64,000 nucleotides of DNA. Source: Neptunicella plasticusilytica. GTDB lineage: Bacteria > Pseudomonadota > Gammaproteobacteria > Enterobacterales > Alteromonadaceae. Where the stretch lies: assembly GCF_047922965.1 (NCBI RefSeq), contig NZ_CP150481.1, forward strand, positions 806,001-870,000, written 5' to 3'. Shown here one piece after another: positions 51,910 to 61,672 of the stretch. The position numbers and the translations under genes were made by a program. Positions within the stretch are counted from its first letter, which is position 1. Each line of letters starts with the position of its first letter. The notes beneath the pieces were generated by a model. It saw nothing but the letters and a program-made list of their open reading frames with translations, made no database searches and was not told where the DNA came from.

Positions 51910-54900
51910 TTAGAAACGTATTCTGGCGCTTAAGCGCATGGAACGAGTCGCCTGTAGTGATTGAATCTCACCAAATCCGGGGTTTTCTGCCCCGACACTA
52001 TCAGTCTGGGTCAGGAAGTGATCAATACGGGTTACCGATTGATTATTCATCACGTTAAAGATATCCAGAGCAAAGCGGGTATCCATACCTGCAAACGTGG
52101 TGTTGTAGGCTATTTTGGCATTCAGGTTAACCAGCCAGTCATAACGATCCCAGCTGCCGCGCGGGATTTTATTATAGACACGATCTTCTGGCTCATAATC
52201 TCCAGTACAGTTTTCGGCACAGATCCAGTTCATATAGTAATGTTCATCAGTGGTATAGGGGTTACCTACACCGCGAACATTAATTGGATTACCTGATGCG
52301 GCAGAGAAAGATCCGGAAATGGTCCAGTGATCATCAATAGCATAAGCACCACGTAACTTGATGGTATGACGTCTATCATTGGGCAAATTACCGTAACCAC
52401 CGACCAGGTACATTGGATCATCGCCATATTCCAGCCAGCCCGCTACGTTATTAGTGGTATCACTGTTGAGGCCGCCTTCGTAGTTACCCCAGCTGTGTGC
52501 CCAGGTATAGGAGGCGTAAAATGACCAGTCATCCTGCCATTGTTTTTCCAATACCATGTCAATCCCCAGATATTTTCTGAACGGGGTAGGGCTGCCAATA
52601 TCCTGGCCGGTTTTATTTCTGGAACTATCGGCATCAATCTGGGTTTTACCCAAATCCAGGGTGACCAGTTGTTGCTGACCATTACAGTTCAGATTCAGGG
52701 TAATTTCTTTACCCGGGTTGCCAATTAACCAGGTGCCGGGAGATTCGCAATCGCCCCAGTCATGATAAACCTTCATATCTTCAATGGCGTCCTGGAACTT
52801 GCGATAGGTCACACGGCTACCTAAGCGCCAGTCTTCATTGAGCATGGTTTCATAACCCAGAATCAGTTCATCCTGATAACTGGCATCAATATCCTGATCG
52901 ATACGATAACTTTGATCGGCTCCGGGTTCAGGTGAACTGGCCAATTCCACATTAGGACCAATCTGGGGGCCTAGATTAGGTGTGAGATTAGTAAAACCGC
53001 TAGCGGTTTGTTCTTCATTAAAGCCACCCACCCATTCGCCATCAACCAGTTGGCCGCCTTCAAGATAGAAATAGTTGGCAGCTTCGACAGTACCACCCCC
53101 TTCGTTTACCACCAACGAGTTAGGTATGGGGTAGTAATAACGGCCTAAATTGGCAAAAAACTTGGAATCGCCGTCGCCGTTAATATCCCAGGAATAACCG
53201 ATTCGGGGAGATACCATTTTTTCAACATTCAGGAATGACACTCCACCCACGTCATCAGTATCAAACTCATCCAGACGGGCTCCTAAGGTTAATGTCATGG
53301 TGTCATTCAGTGACCAGATATCTTCGATATAGTAGGCCGAAGTTTTGGTATAGTAGTCACCGATATTTTTACGGGTACGGGCGAATACGTAGTAGTCGTA
53401 GTCAGCACTTTGTATATCTCCGTTTAATGCCTCACCCGGTGCGACATCGTAAATGGTATACTGGGTGGCGTTGGGGCCGGAATAAGCTCTGTCCTGTTTG
53501 GTGAAGCGTTCCTCATAATCCATACCAAAACGCAGCAAATGATTATCCAGCTGCCATTCTGCATCTAGACGATAGGCATCGCGGCCATTGGTTTTATTTT
53601 CGGCATAAGTGGATGTGGTACAACCAATATTCCAGATAGGGCCCAGAGTTGTACCGTCCTGGACTTTATTACATTCCAGACTGGAAGCGTCGTTTGTGGC
53701 ATCTTTGCGACGTAATTGCCCGTACATGGCTTTAACGGTTAAATCATCGGTTAGATAACCGGTGTAAGTGGCAATGTAGTTTTTACCGCCCGTGTCAGAT
53801 GTTTCAGAGCCAATCAAACTGCCATCGGTGCTATTGATTGTTTCCGTTACTGTTTCATTCTCATCCGAGAAAGCAATAAATTCAAACAGATGATTTTCAG
53901 TCAGATAATAGTCGATTTTCCCACCCCAAAAGCCTGAGTCGGCTTCACTGCTCACTTTTTCAGTAGCACCGTATTCGCTCTGGACCATTCTGGGTTCATA
54001 CAAGGCAAAGAAAAATAACTTATCCTCAATAATCGCGCCGGATGCGTATATTGAAGCGGTTAATGTATCATTACCGGCTTGGCTAACGGTCCGATCAATG
54101 GTTTTATTGCCCTGATTATCGTAAGCAACTCGACCTTTAGCCTTTAGTGCGCCAGGGGTGTAATAGGCATCCGCACCAAATTCAAATTCATTACTACCGG
54201 ATTTTACCGCAGCATTCACTACACCTCCGGTGGTACGACCGAATTCCGCCGAATAGCCGCCAGTTTTAACCTGAAAATCCTTATAAAAGGAGAAAGGTAC
54301 GCTGGAAAAACCGGTCGGGAATTGCGGATCGGTGACATTTAAACCGTTAATAAAAACGGCGTTTTCAGCCGATGAAGAACCGCCGAACGACACCCCTCCG
54401 TGGCGACCACCATCACCTACGCCTGGTGCCAGCAATGCCACCGAATTTAAGCTACGTTCAACAGGCAATCTTTCCAGTTCAATGGCACTGATATTCAAGG
54501 CACTCTCGGTTGAAGTCGTATCGATCAGCGAAATACTGCCACCGGTCACCGAAATGACCTCCATATCACCGCTGGTCATGGTCAGATCAACAGTGGTGGC
54601 ATTACCGATTAACACTTCTACATCATCCAGCTGTACCGATTCAAAGCCTTGTTTTTGCGCAGAAACAGCATACACCCCGATAGGTAAACGAGGAAAACGG
54701 AAAGTGCCGTCCTCCTTGGCCTTGATGGTGCGTTTTACGCCAGTGGATTTATTGGTAATAGTAATTTCAGTGCCTTCCAGCAGTTGTGCCGACTGGGAGG
54801 TCACCACACCTCGAATACTACCGCCGGCTTGTTGTGCCATTGCAGGCGCACAAACCAGAGCGCCGGTTAGCATTAGAGCAGATAGGGAAGTGGCCGAAGA

Positions 54901-54966
54901 GCGACATATTTTACTGGTCGCTTCGCTGACCCTTTTTTTTATAAACTTTGTTGTGTGTGTAGTCAT
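51910..54966 (-). CDS. TonB-dependent receptor with CarboxypepD_reg-like domain (receptor 2)
   Basis: 1018 aa, Oar-like. An unusually long signal region (about 45 residues, ending PAMAQQAGG) is followed by a carboxypeptidase-regulatory-like beta-sandwich (GSIRGVVTSQSAQLLEGTEI, about 48-130), a plug with VFINGLNVTDPQ and GGYSAEFGRTTGGVVNAAVKSG, then a barrel ending SMRLSARIRF. ATG 54966 is set by AAGGTGAG just upstream. Located beside GH3/NagX-like genes and an amidase, it probably imports amino-sugar oligomers or murein fragments. Confidence 0.9.
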   Translation of the reverse strand: MTTHTTKFIKKRVSEATSKICRSSATSLSALMLTGALVCAPAMAQQAGGSIRGVVTSQSAQLLEGTEITITNKSTGVKRTIKAKEDGTFRFPRLPIGVYAVSAQKQGFESVQLDDVEVLIGNATTVDLTMTSGDMEVISVTGGSISLIDTTSTESALNISAIELERLPVERSLNSVALLAPGVGDGGRHGGVSFGGSSSAENAVFINGLNVTDPQFPTGFSSVPFSFYKDFQVKTGGYSAEFGRTTGGVVNAAVKSGSNEFEFGADAYYTPGALKAKGRVAYDNQGNKTIDRTVSQAGNDTLTASIYASGAIIEDKLFFFALYEPRMVQSEYGATEKVSSEADSGFWGGKIDYYLTENHLFEFIAFSDENETVTETINSTDGSLIGSETSDTGGKNYIATYTGYLTDDLTVKAMYGQLRRKDATNDASSLECNKVQDGTTLGPIWNIGCTTSTYAENKTNGRDAYRLDAEWQLDNHLLRFGMDYEERFTKQDRAYSGPNATQYTIYDVAPGEALNGDIQSADYDYYVFARTRKNIGDYYTKTSAYYIEDIWSLNDTMTLTLGARLDEFDTDDVGGVSFLNVEKMVSPRIGYSWDINGDGDSKFFANLGRYYYPIPNSLVVNEGGGTVEAANYFYLEGGQLVDGEWVGGFNEEQTASGFTNLTPNLGPQIGPNVELASSPEPGADQSYRIDQDIDASYQDELILGYETMLNEDWRLGSRVTYRKFQDAIEDMKVYHDWGDCESPGTWLIGNPGKEITLNLNCNGQQQLVTLDLGKTQIDADSSRNKTGQDIGSPTPFRKYLGIDMVLEKQWQDDWSFYASYTWAHSWGNYEGGLNSDTTNNVAGWLEYGDDPMYLVGGYGNLPNDRRHTIKLRGAYAIDDHWTISGSFSAASGNPINVRGVGNPYTTDEHYYMNWICAENCTGDYEPEDRVYNKIPRGSWDRYDWLVNLNAKIAYNTTFAGMDTRFALDIFNVMNNQSVTRIDHFLTQTDSVGAENPGFGEIQSLQATRSMRLSARIRF

Positions 54967-55338
54967 GCGTCTCACCTTTTATTATAGATTTATCGTTTTA
55001 CTAGCTAGTTAGTGATGGACTTATTGCTGCATAGCCTCAATCAGCAACATATTGCAGTTGCTGTACTGGATATTTAGCAAATCATAGTGAAAACAGTCAA
55101 GAATAATTTAGTTTTCATAGTAAATTTATCCTAAATAAACTAGTTATAAATATTATTTTGTGCCTATAGGTGGGTTATGAATAGTATTTTATTTTGAAAA
55201 TAATGCTTTTTTCAGTGGAATATAAAATCTTTAAGTTATCTACTTATTTTGAATTTTAAATACTGGTGAGGGTTGGGGAACAGATAAAAAAATCCCCGCA
55301 TAAAGCGGGGATTTTGCAATTGACTCAATTATCGCTTG
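54967..55338. promoter_or_regulatory. Region between receptors 2 and 3
   Basis: 372 bases without a gene. It contains the terminator of receptor 3 (55286-55315) and must contain the promoter of receptor 2. Very AT-rich from 55080 to 55260; no operator motif is clear. Confidence 0.4.
55286..55315 (-). terminator. Intrinsic terminator of TonB receptor 3
   Basis: On the minus strand: AAAATCCCCGC, a short loop, GCGGGGATTTT, then more T. Stem spans 55289-55315, starting 24 bases past the stop. Confidence 0.88.
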
Positions 55339-58335
55339 TTAGAACTCTACATTAACTGACAGTTGAAGACGACGTGGATTGTAATAATCACGTGGCTTAC
55401 CAAATTCCAGCGAAGTTACATAAGGATCGATGTTGTAACCTGTTTGACGATCAAATACGTTATACAGATCAGCCCTAAATTTCAGGGTGTAATCATCGGT
55501 CAATTGGTAGTTTTGGGTGTAATTCAAGTCCAATTGCCAATGGCTGGCTGTGCGATTACTACCGGCTGGTTCGCCATAACGAGCGGTAGAAGACACAGTG
55601 CTGGCATAACCATAGTAGGTAGCATCCCATTTTTCCCAAGGCTGGCCTGATTGATAAATAAAGTAGGCACCTAAATTGGCATCCCAGTCCAGTGTATAAT
55701 AACCATAAACTTTCAACACATGGGGTTTGTCACCGCGCATAGTACCGTATTTGTTGTCCCAGGAATAACGCCCATTGCCATCGTTGTAGTTTGAAGAACC
55801 GATAAAGGTGTTGGCGTCTGTCGTCGATGTAGTATTGTCCTGATCGAAGTTACCAAAGTAATGACTCCAGACATAGGACGCGCTCACATAAGTGCGATCA
55901 CCATTCCATTCTGCTTCCAAACTTAATTCGTAATACTTGGTCTGACCTTCGTCGACCTCGGCAATCACATAGGAAGAACCGCCAATTTCAGCGCGAATAT
56001 CGTCCAAATTATCAACATATACACCTTTGTCGGCAATATGCTGCGGTACGCCACTATTGCCATAAGTACCGGATAAACGGGCTGTATTGGGAACATCTTC
56101 CCAGAAGTGTGAACCTTCGCGGTAACGCGCATGGGCACGCAAGTACAACTCGTCGGTAACCACTTTGGTGGCACCTATAGTGATTTCGTCAATACGGCGT
56201 GGTTTCATGTTGTCGTCGAAGACCTTACCCGATGAACCGGCTCTGCCTTCTGATTCGATATATTGGCCATTCTCGTCGAAATCCACGTCCAGCGATGCTT
56301 GGGTATTACGATCCCAGGAAGCGGCGCGTGCTAACGAACTTGCTTCGGGATTATAGCTGGCATAATTGGCAAAAACCGTATCTTCACCGTTATAACGCCA
56401 GGTCACGCCCAAGCGTGGCTGAATCATATCCTGCCAATCTACCGTATACATTTTATACTTATGTCCGGGAGCCAATTCATAACCGGATACTGCGGTGTCA
56501 TTTTTCTTCAGGCCTTGACCATATAAAATGTCCTGGCTGATCAATACCCCGATGTTATAGGTAAAATCACCTGCTTCGATAGAATCGTTAATCTCGAAGT
56601 TATAGGACTCTGATGAGGAGTATATAGCTTGTACCGTTGAACCTGATGAGTCACGTAGACTCATTTGCTCGGTGATGCTGCGATAAAAAATTGGCGTGCC
56701 GTCTGAGGCCGTTTCCAACCCGCCAATATAATCGATAATGCCCCAGCCATTGGAAAAACGGCTTAGCTCTTCTTCACCTTCTGACCATTTAAAACCAAGA
56801 TGGATAGAATGAGTAGTATCACCAAGATAAAGCTCATGATCCAGACCTAATTCCAGACCTTCTCGATCAAAGTTCTGGTTGTTAATCTGATAATAGCCTC
56901 CTACTGCACCATCACCTATACGCGCACCGTTGTCGCCGACATAACCGTATTTGTCGATCAATGCTTGGGCGCCATTATTGTAGGTGGCGTCGTCTTTAAG
57001 AACAGGGACATTCAGGTAACCCATCATATCCAGATTAGTCAGATCCAGCGCTCCGCCGATTTCGGGTACCACATCGAGTGGAGTATCCGGGATACCTGCG
57101 GAATCCAGGCTGAATGTGTTGTACTGGAAATTAAAGGTGGTGTAGTCATCGATAATCCAGGAGCCATCAAAGGTGAATATATCCTGGTCGGCCTTGCCGC
57201 CCACAGAAACACTATCGGCTTCAAATTCGCCAATTGAATCACCTTCATCGGTGCGTTCAGAGGTTCGATAACTCATATTGAACAGCAATTCATCGGTTGG
57301 TGCCCAAGTTAATTTACCGAAATATTCATCTCGAACGCTTTTATAATCTTTTGTCGGCCCATAAGCCGTTCCCTTATTTGAACCTTTATCTTCCGGCCGA
57401 TAATAAGAACCATAGAAAAACAGCTCATCTTCAATTATTGGTCCCCCTAAACTTGCAGTGATCCAGCTTTTGTCAGTGTCCTGAGTTACTCCATGTTCTT
57501 CGTCGGATGAGAAGTTTGCATTTTGTAGCTTGTATTCCACATTACCGTGAAATTCATTGGTACCAGATTTGGAAGTGGTATTAACCGCAAAACCGCCTGA
57601 ACGATTAAAGCCAACCGCTTTAGCGCCACCACGTTCCATCGATACATATTGTACGTCGTGGGTAGAGGGTTCAGAGGCCAAGTTACCAAACATCGGTAAA
57701 GATACATCCACACCGTCAAAACCGTATTTGTTGTCTACCCCGGAACCACCCGCTGAAGGACCCAAGATGGTGTTTTCCGAATATTGAATACCGGGCACCA
57801 GTTTAAACAGGTCGCGATAGTCTTGGCCAACGGGGATGCCTTTGACCACATCCTCACCGATAGAATTGGTCAGTGCCGAATTACCTTCACGCACTATCAT
57901 ACTGCCGGTGATTAATATAGTTTCAGGTATATCGCCAGATGCATTGGGATCCATGACCAGATTGACACTGGACGTCTGGTCGAGCAAAACCTGTGCAGTC
58001 GCTTTACGCACTGTGCCATCGGCAGCGGTAAACGTAAGTTCATAGCTGCCGGGCAATAATAAAGGGAGGATATAACTGCCATCTTCTTTAGTGACAGTGC
58101 TGCGCGGCTTAGGCATAACGTCACTGGTTGCTGTGACGGTAACACCGGCTGCGGAATCTGTTGCTGTAGTGGTAACTTTACCTTTAATCCCACCCGCTTG
58201 TTGTGCCATTGCAGGGGCACACACTAAGGCACTGGCCAGCATCACTGCTGATATTGAATTGACCGGCGAGCTCCAAGCTCTGCTGGTTGCCTGTGATAGG
58301 CGTTTTTTAATAAAACCTACGGAATGTTTAGCCAT
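55339..58335 (-). CDS. TonB-dependent receptor with CarboxypepD_reg-like domain (receptor 3)
   Basis: 998 aa. Its N-terminus parallels receptor 2 (FIKKRLSQATSR, SAVMLASALVCAPAMAQQAGG), then a regulatory-like beta-sandwich (GIKGKVTTTATDSAAGVTV), a plug (KYGFDGVDVSLPMFGNLASEP, NRSGGFAVNTTSKSGTNEFHG) and a barrel ending RRLQLSVNVEF. AAAGGTGGG before ATG 58335 fixes the start. The barrels of the two receptors are strongly diverged, suggesting different substrates. It is divergent from the amidase fusion. Confidence 0.9.
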   Translation of the reverse strand: MAKHSVGFIKKRLSQATSRAWSSPVNSISAVMLASALVCAPAMAQQAGGIKGKVTTTATDSAAGVTVTATSDVMPKPRSTVTKEDGSYILPLLLPGSYELTFTAADGTVRKATAQVLLDQTSSVNLVMDPNASGDIPETILITGSMIVREGNSALTNSIGEDVVKGIPVGQDYRDLFKLVPGIQYSENTILGPSAGGSGVDNKYGFDGVDVSLPMFGNLASEPSTHDVQYVSMERGGAKAVGFNRSGGFAVNTTSKSGTNEFHGNVEYKLQNANFSSDEEHGVTQDTDKSWITASLGGPIIEDELFFYGSYYRPEDKGSNKGTAYGPTKDYKSVRDEYFGKLTWAPTDELLFNMSYRTSERTDEGDSIGEFEADSVSVGGKADQDIFTFDGSWIIDDYTTFNFQYNTFSLDSAGIPDTPLDVVPEIGGALDLTNLDMMGYLNVPVLKDDATYNNGAQALIDKYGYVGDNGARIGDGAVGGYYQINNQNFDREGLELGLDHELYLGDTTHSIHLGFKWSEGEEELSRFSNGWGIIDYIGGLETASDGTPIFYRSITEQMSLRDSSGSTVQAIYSSSESYNFEINDSIEAGDFTYNIGVLISQDILYGQGLKKNDTAVSGYELAPGHKYKMYTVDWQDMIQPRLGVTWRYNGEDTVFANYASYNPEASSLARAASWDRNTQASLDVDFDENGQYIESEGRAGSSGKVFDDNMKPRRIDEITIGATKVVTDELYLRAHARYREGSHFWEDVPNTARLSGTYGNSGVPQHIADKGVYVDNLDDIRAEIGGSSYVIAEVDEGQTKYYELSLEAEWNGDRTYVSASYVWSHYFGNFDQDNTTSTTDANTFIGSSNYNDGNGRYSWDNKYGTMRGDKPHVLKVYGYYTLDWDANLGAYFIYQSGQPWEKWDATYYGYASTVSSTARYGEPAGSNRTASHWQLDLNYTQNYQLTDDYTLKFRADLYNVFDRQTGYNIDPYVTSLEFGKPRDYYNPRRLQLSVNVEF

Positions 58336-58928
58336 GTGTCCCACCTTTATATGTATTTTGTTGTTTTCTATAACTTTTAGCGTTCTTTATAGTTTTGCTT
58401 AAACACTTGTAAATCGACATGCGTACTGTTCTGTCGCAGCCTTCATTTAACAAATAATAGCCTAACTCGTCAAGAATAATGTTTTCTTTACTATTCCATC
58501 CTTAGTAATAATTTATATTTACAGGCGCCTGTAAATATTTTTTTGTTATTACCGGTATTCTGTTGAATCAAACAAGGCTCAAATTCACAGTTTGAGCAAC
58601 TGCAAAGATTTAACTGTGATTGGCTAGCAATGTAACAGAATTGTAAACAGTTAGATTGTGGATTACGGCAAAGCCTCAATAGCGCATTTTGTTATATTAG
58701 ATATGCAAAAAAGCGCTAAATTAGTTATCTTGTTTTTCTGAACTCTTAAGATGTTATTATTCCAGTAGAGTAACCTGTATCTGGTGACTTGGAGGGGACA
58801 AAATTGGGACTGATATTCAATCTATCAGGCTTACAAATTTTTGTAGGACAAAAATAATAATGTGGAATATTTATTCCTTGATGATATAAATACAGAAATT
58901 TTTTATTCTTTATAGAGTGATAATAACA
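58336..58928. promoter_or_regulatory. Long divergent intergenic region, receptor 3 / amidase fusion
   Basis: 593 bases with no credible gene. Notable are a perfect 20-bp palindrome centred in TTTACAGGCGCCTGTAAA (58517-58536), CTCAAA/TTTGAG arms near 58578-58596, and GGAATA-TT-TATTCC (58864-58877), which resembles the RpiR-type site but with shorter spacing. AT-rich elsewhere. It likely contains both promoters and at least one regulator site. Confidence 0.5.
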
Positions 58929-61427
58929 ATGCATAAACATCGCTACCGACACTTTCCCTTTGCTTTACCGCGCTCATTATGGATTAGATATATTCTGATC
59001 GCCGCTATTGGTGTCGGGTTACTTAGCTGCGCCAGCTTTCCTCTGGAAAAAATGCAATCGCATAATTACAGCCAGCGGATTAAGTTTTTAGTCATGCATT
59101 TTACCGCAATTGATTATGAGCAGTCGGTGACTGCGTTGGTTGATGAAGGGGGATTGAGTGCGCACTATCTGATCCCTGAACGTTATGATCCCAGTTATCC
59201 TGATGATGAATTGAAAGTATTGCAACTGGTAGATGAGAGCGAACGGGCCTGGCATGCCGGTTATAGCCACTGGCAGGGACGGGACGGAATCAACGACCAG
59301 TCTATTGGTATTGAAATTGTTAATGTACCGCAATGTAACAGGGCAACACCGGTGCAAAGCGAAATCATTTCAGAGCAGTATGAGAATGGCGTGGATCGGA
59401 TGTGTATTTTCCCTGACTACGATCCAAAACAGATTGAATTATTAATTGAATTATCCAAACAGATACTGGCGCGCAATCCCGATATTGAACCTACCGCAAT
59501 TATCGGTCATGCCGATATTGCCCCAACCAGAAAGAACGACCCTGGTCCGCGTTTCCCCTGGTATCAGCTGTATAAAGCCGGTATTGGTGCCTGGTATGAC
59601 AATGAGACAGTAGACAAATACTGGCAGTTATTTAATCAGTATCCGCCTACCATAGGTTTGGTGCAGCATGCCTTGCATGATTATGGTTATGGTGTACTGG
59701 AGACAGGCCAGTTTGATCAGCAAACATTGGATACGTTATCTGCTTTCCAGATGCATTTTTTGCCCTGGCAAGTCTCGGGCGAAGCCGATACCAAAACAGC
59801 AGCAGCGTTATTTGCATTGCTGGATAAATATTTTCCTGACAAGCTAAACCGATTACTTGAGCGTTACGAACAAGAAAAACTGGCACCCGAGCAGCCGGTT
59901 ATAGCGATGAAAAACGGCCAGATTGATCAAATCTTTCCGGAACAAAATCGTAGTAGCCGTGAACTGGTTAACGACAGGGCTATTTTTAAAGCTTATCAGG
60001 GGCGTGGCGAGATCATTATTGATAATCTGGATGCCACATCGGCAGATATTTATGTCAATGGTGAAAAACTGAATATCGATCTTCCGCTTAAGCCCTATCA
60101 GCGTTATCAATACAGCCTTGCGCGTCGCACCAAAGATGAAGATAACACCTTGCGGGTAGAAAACGTCTTGCCCGAAGGGGCCAGTTTAAATATCCGCATT
60201 CCTTACCCGGAACTGGTGGATGCCACCGCTCAAAATCAGCAGCGCTTTAACAAAGTGGACCAGTTGATTAAAGCCGACATTGATAATGGCTTTCCCGGCG
60301 CGGTGTTGATGATAGTCAAGGACGGCAAGATCCTGAAACACAGTGCCTATGGCTATGCACGCAAATACGCAGATGGCGGGATGTTGTTGTCAGAGCCTGT
60401 GCCAATGCACAAACAGACATTATTTGATCTGGCCTCCAATACCAAAATGTTTGCGACCAATCTGGCGTTGATGAAGTTAGTCAGCGAAGGCAAACTGGAT
60501 GTAAATAAACCGCTGATGGAATACTTGCCAGAGTATCGGGGAGGAGGTCGCGAAACTCGTCTGGTTAAGGATTTATTAACCCATAACGCCGGTTACGCGC
60601 CTCAGGTAAGGTTTTTTACTCCGGAAAATAATTTGGGCGAGGCGTTTTTCTCGCAAAATAGCGAACGAACCAAACAGCTATTATTAACCAAAGTGCCCTT
60701 TGAAGTAGGGCGTCGTACCAAACGTATGTACAGCGACACCGACTATATGTTGCTGGGTCTGTTAGTTGAGCGAATCAGCGGCATGCCGCTGGACAGCTAT
60801 GTGGAACATCAAATATATCAACCGCTGGATTTGCCCAACACCCTGTTTAATCCGCTTAAAAAAGGTTATTCCAAGCAGCAATTCGCGGCCACTGAAATTC
60901 ACGGTACCAGCCGCGGTGGGCGCGTGGATTACGACAATATCCGTACCTATGTATTGCAGGGCGAAGTGCATGATGAAAAAGCCTTTTATTCGTTAGGGGG
61001 TGTCGCAGGACATGCCGGGTTATTTTCTACTGCGGCGGATATTGCCGTGTTATCCCAGGCGCTGCTCAATCGCGGTGGTTACGGGCAAAAACAAATATTT
61101 AATCAGGATGTGTTTGATCAGTTTGTTAAACCGGATGACGGTGATGGCAGTTTCGGCCTGGGCTGGCGCCGGGCCAGTAATGGCGAAATCAAATGGCACT
61201 TTGGCCCTTACGCCAGTCCATTAGCCTTTGGCCATACCGGTTGGACGGGGACAGTAACGGTGATCGATCCCGAGCATGATCTGGCGATTATTTTACTGAC
61301 CAACGCCCGTCATACCCTGATTGAAGGGGATGACAAACATTACGAATTTCTTGGTAAACAATTTGAAACCGGTAAGTACGGTAGTGTGGTATCACTGATC
61401 TATGAAGCGGTGTTGGATAAAAAATAA
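58929..61427 (+). CDS. N-acetylmuramoyl-L-alanine amidase (AmiD-like) fused to YfeW-like serine hydrolase
   Basis: 832-aa lipoprotein (LLSCAS, Cys34). Residues about 50-225 form an Amidase_2 domain with the AmiD zinc and catalytic set His57, Glu129, His194 and Asp204 (GHADIAPTRKNDPGP). A peptidoglycan-binding domain covers about 235-315 and a linker domain about 345-440. Residues about 450-830 form a class C-type serine hydrolase with Ser503-x-x-Lys506 (SNTK), Tyr601-Ser-Asp and His769-Thr-Gly, as in PBP4B/YfeW. E. coli encodes these as separate proteins, yfeW lying in the murQ operon. The product could strip the stem peptide and then act on it. Confidence 0.9.
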   Translation: MHKHRYRHFPFALPRSLWIRYILIAAIGVGLLSCASFPLEKMQSHNYSQRIKFLVMHFTAIDYEQSVTALVDEGGLSAHYLIPERYDPSYPDDELKVLQLVDESERAWHAGYSHWQGRDGINDQSIGIEIVNVPQCNRATPVQSEIISEQYENGVDRMCIFPDYDPKQIELLIELSKQILARNPDIEPTAIIGHADIAPTRKNDPGPRFPWYQLYKAGIGAWYDNETVDKYWQLFNQYPPTIGLVQHALHDYGYGVLETGQFDQQTLDTLSAFQMHFLPWQVSGEADTKTAAALFALLDKYFPDKLNRLLERYEQEKLAPEQPVIAMKNGQIDQIFPEQNRSSRELVNDRAIFKAYQGRGEIIIDNLDATSADIYVNGEKLNIDLPLKPYQRYQYSLARRTKDEDNTLRVENVLPEGASLNIRIPYPELVDATAQNQQRFNKVDQLIKADIDNGFPGAVLMIVKDGKILKHSAYGYARKYADGGMLLSEPVPMHKQTLFDLASNTKMFATNLALMKLVSEGKLDVNKPLMEYLPEYRGGGRETRLVKDLLTHNAGYAPQVRFFTPENNLGEAFFSQNSERTKQLLLTKVPFEVGRRTKRMYSDTDYMLLGLLVERISGMPLDSYVEHQIYQPLDLPNTLFNPLKKGYSKQQFAATEIHGTSRGGRVDYDNIRTYVLQGEVHDEKAFYSLGGVAGHAGLFSTAADIAVLSQALLNRGGYGQKQIFNQDVFDQFVKPDDGDGSFGLGWRRASNGEIKWHFGPYASPLAFGHTGWTGTVTVIDPEHDLAIILLTNARHTLIEGDDKHYEFLGKQFETGKYGSVVSLIYEAVLDKK

Positions 61428-61489
61428 TAATGATTTCGGGCGATGAGCTTCGAGTCACGAGCTAACCGCATCACGCTAAGGTGCAGCGG

Positions 61490-61612
61490 TTAGGGTAGTC
61501 ATCCCGGTGGTGTTCGTCATTCCGGTTGTCTTCTGAGCCGGAACGGGATGCATTGTTTAGGTCTAGAGCCGAGTAGAAAATTCTGGATCCCCGCTAATAA
61601 CAGGCGGGGAAG
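61490..61612. repeat. Repeat-like hairpin sequence between hydrolase genes
   Basis: TTCCGG (61520-61525) / CCGGAA (61538-61543), and TCCCCGC (61588-61594) / GCGGGGA (61604-61610). The phrases CGTCATTCC and TTCTGGATCCCCGC are typical of dispersed intergenic repeats in proteobacteria. No coding potential; only one copy in this window. Confidence 0.4.
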
Positions 61613-61672
61613 ACTAGCCTTAATTTTTTTACGGCTTTGTGAGATGAATATTTAATTCAAAGGAAAATAATA

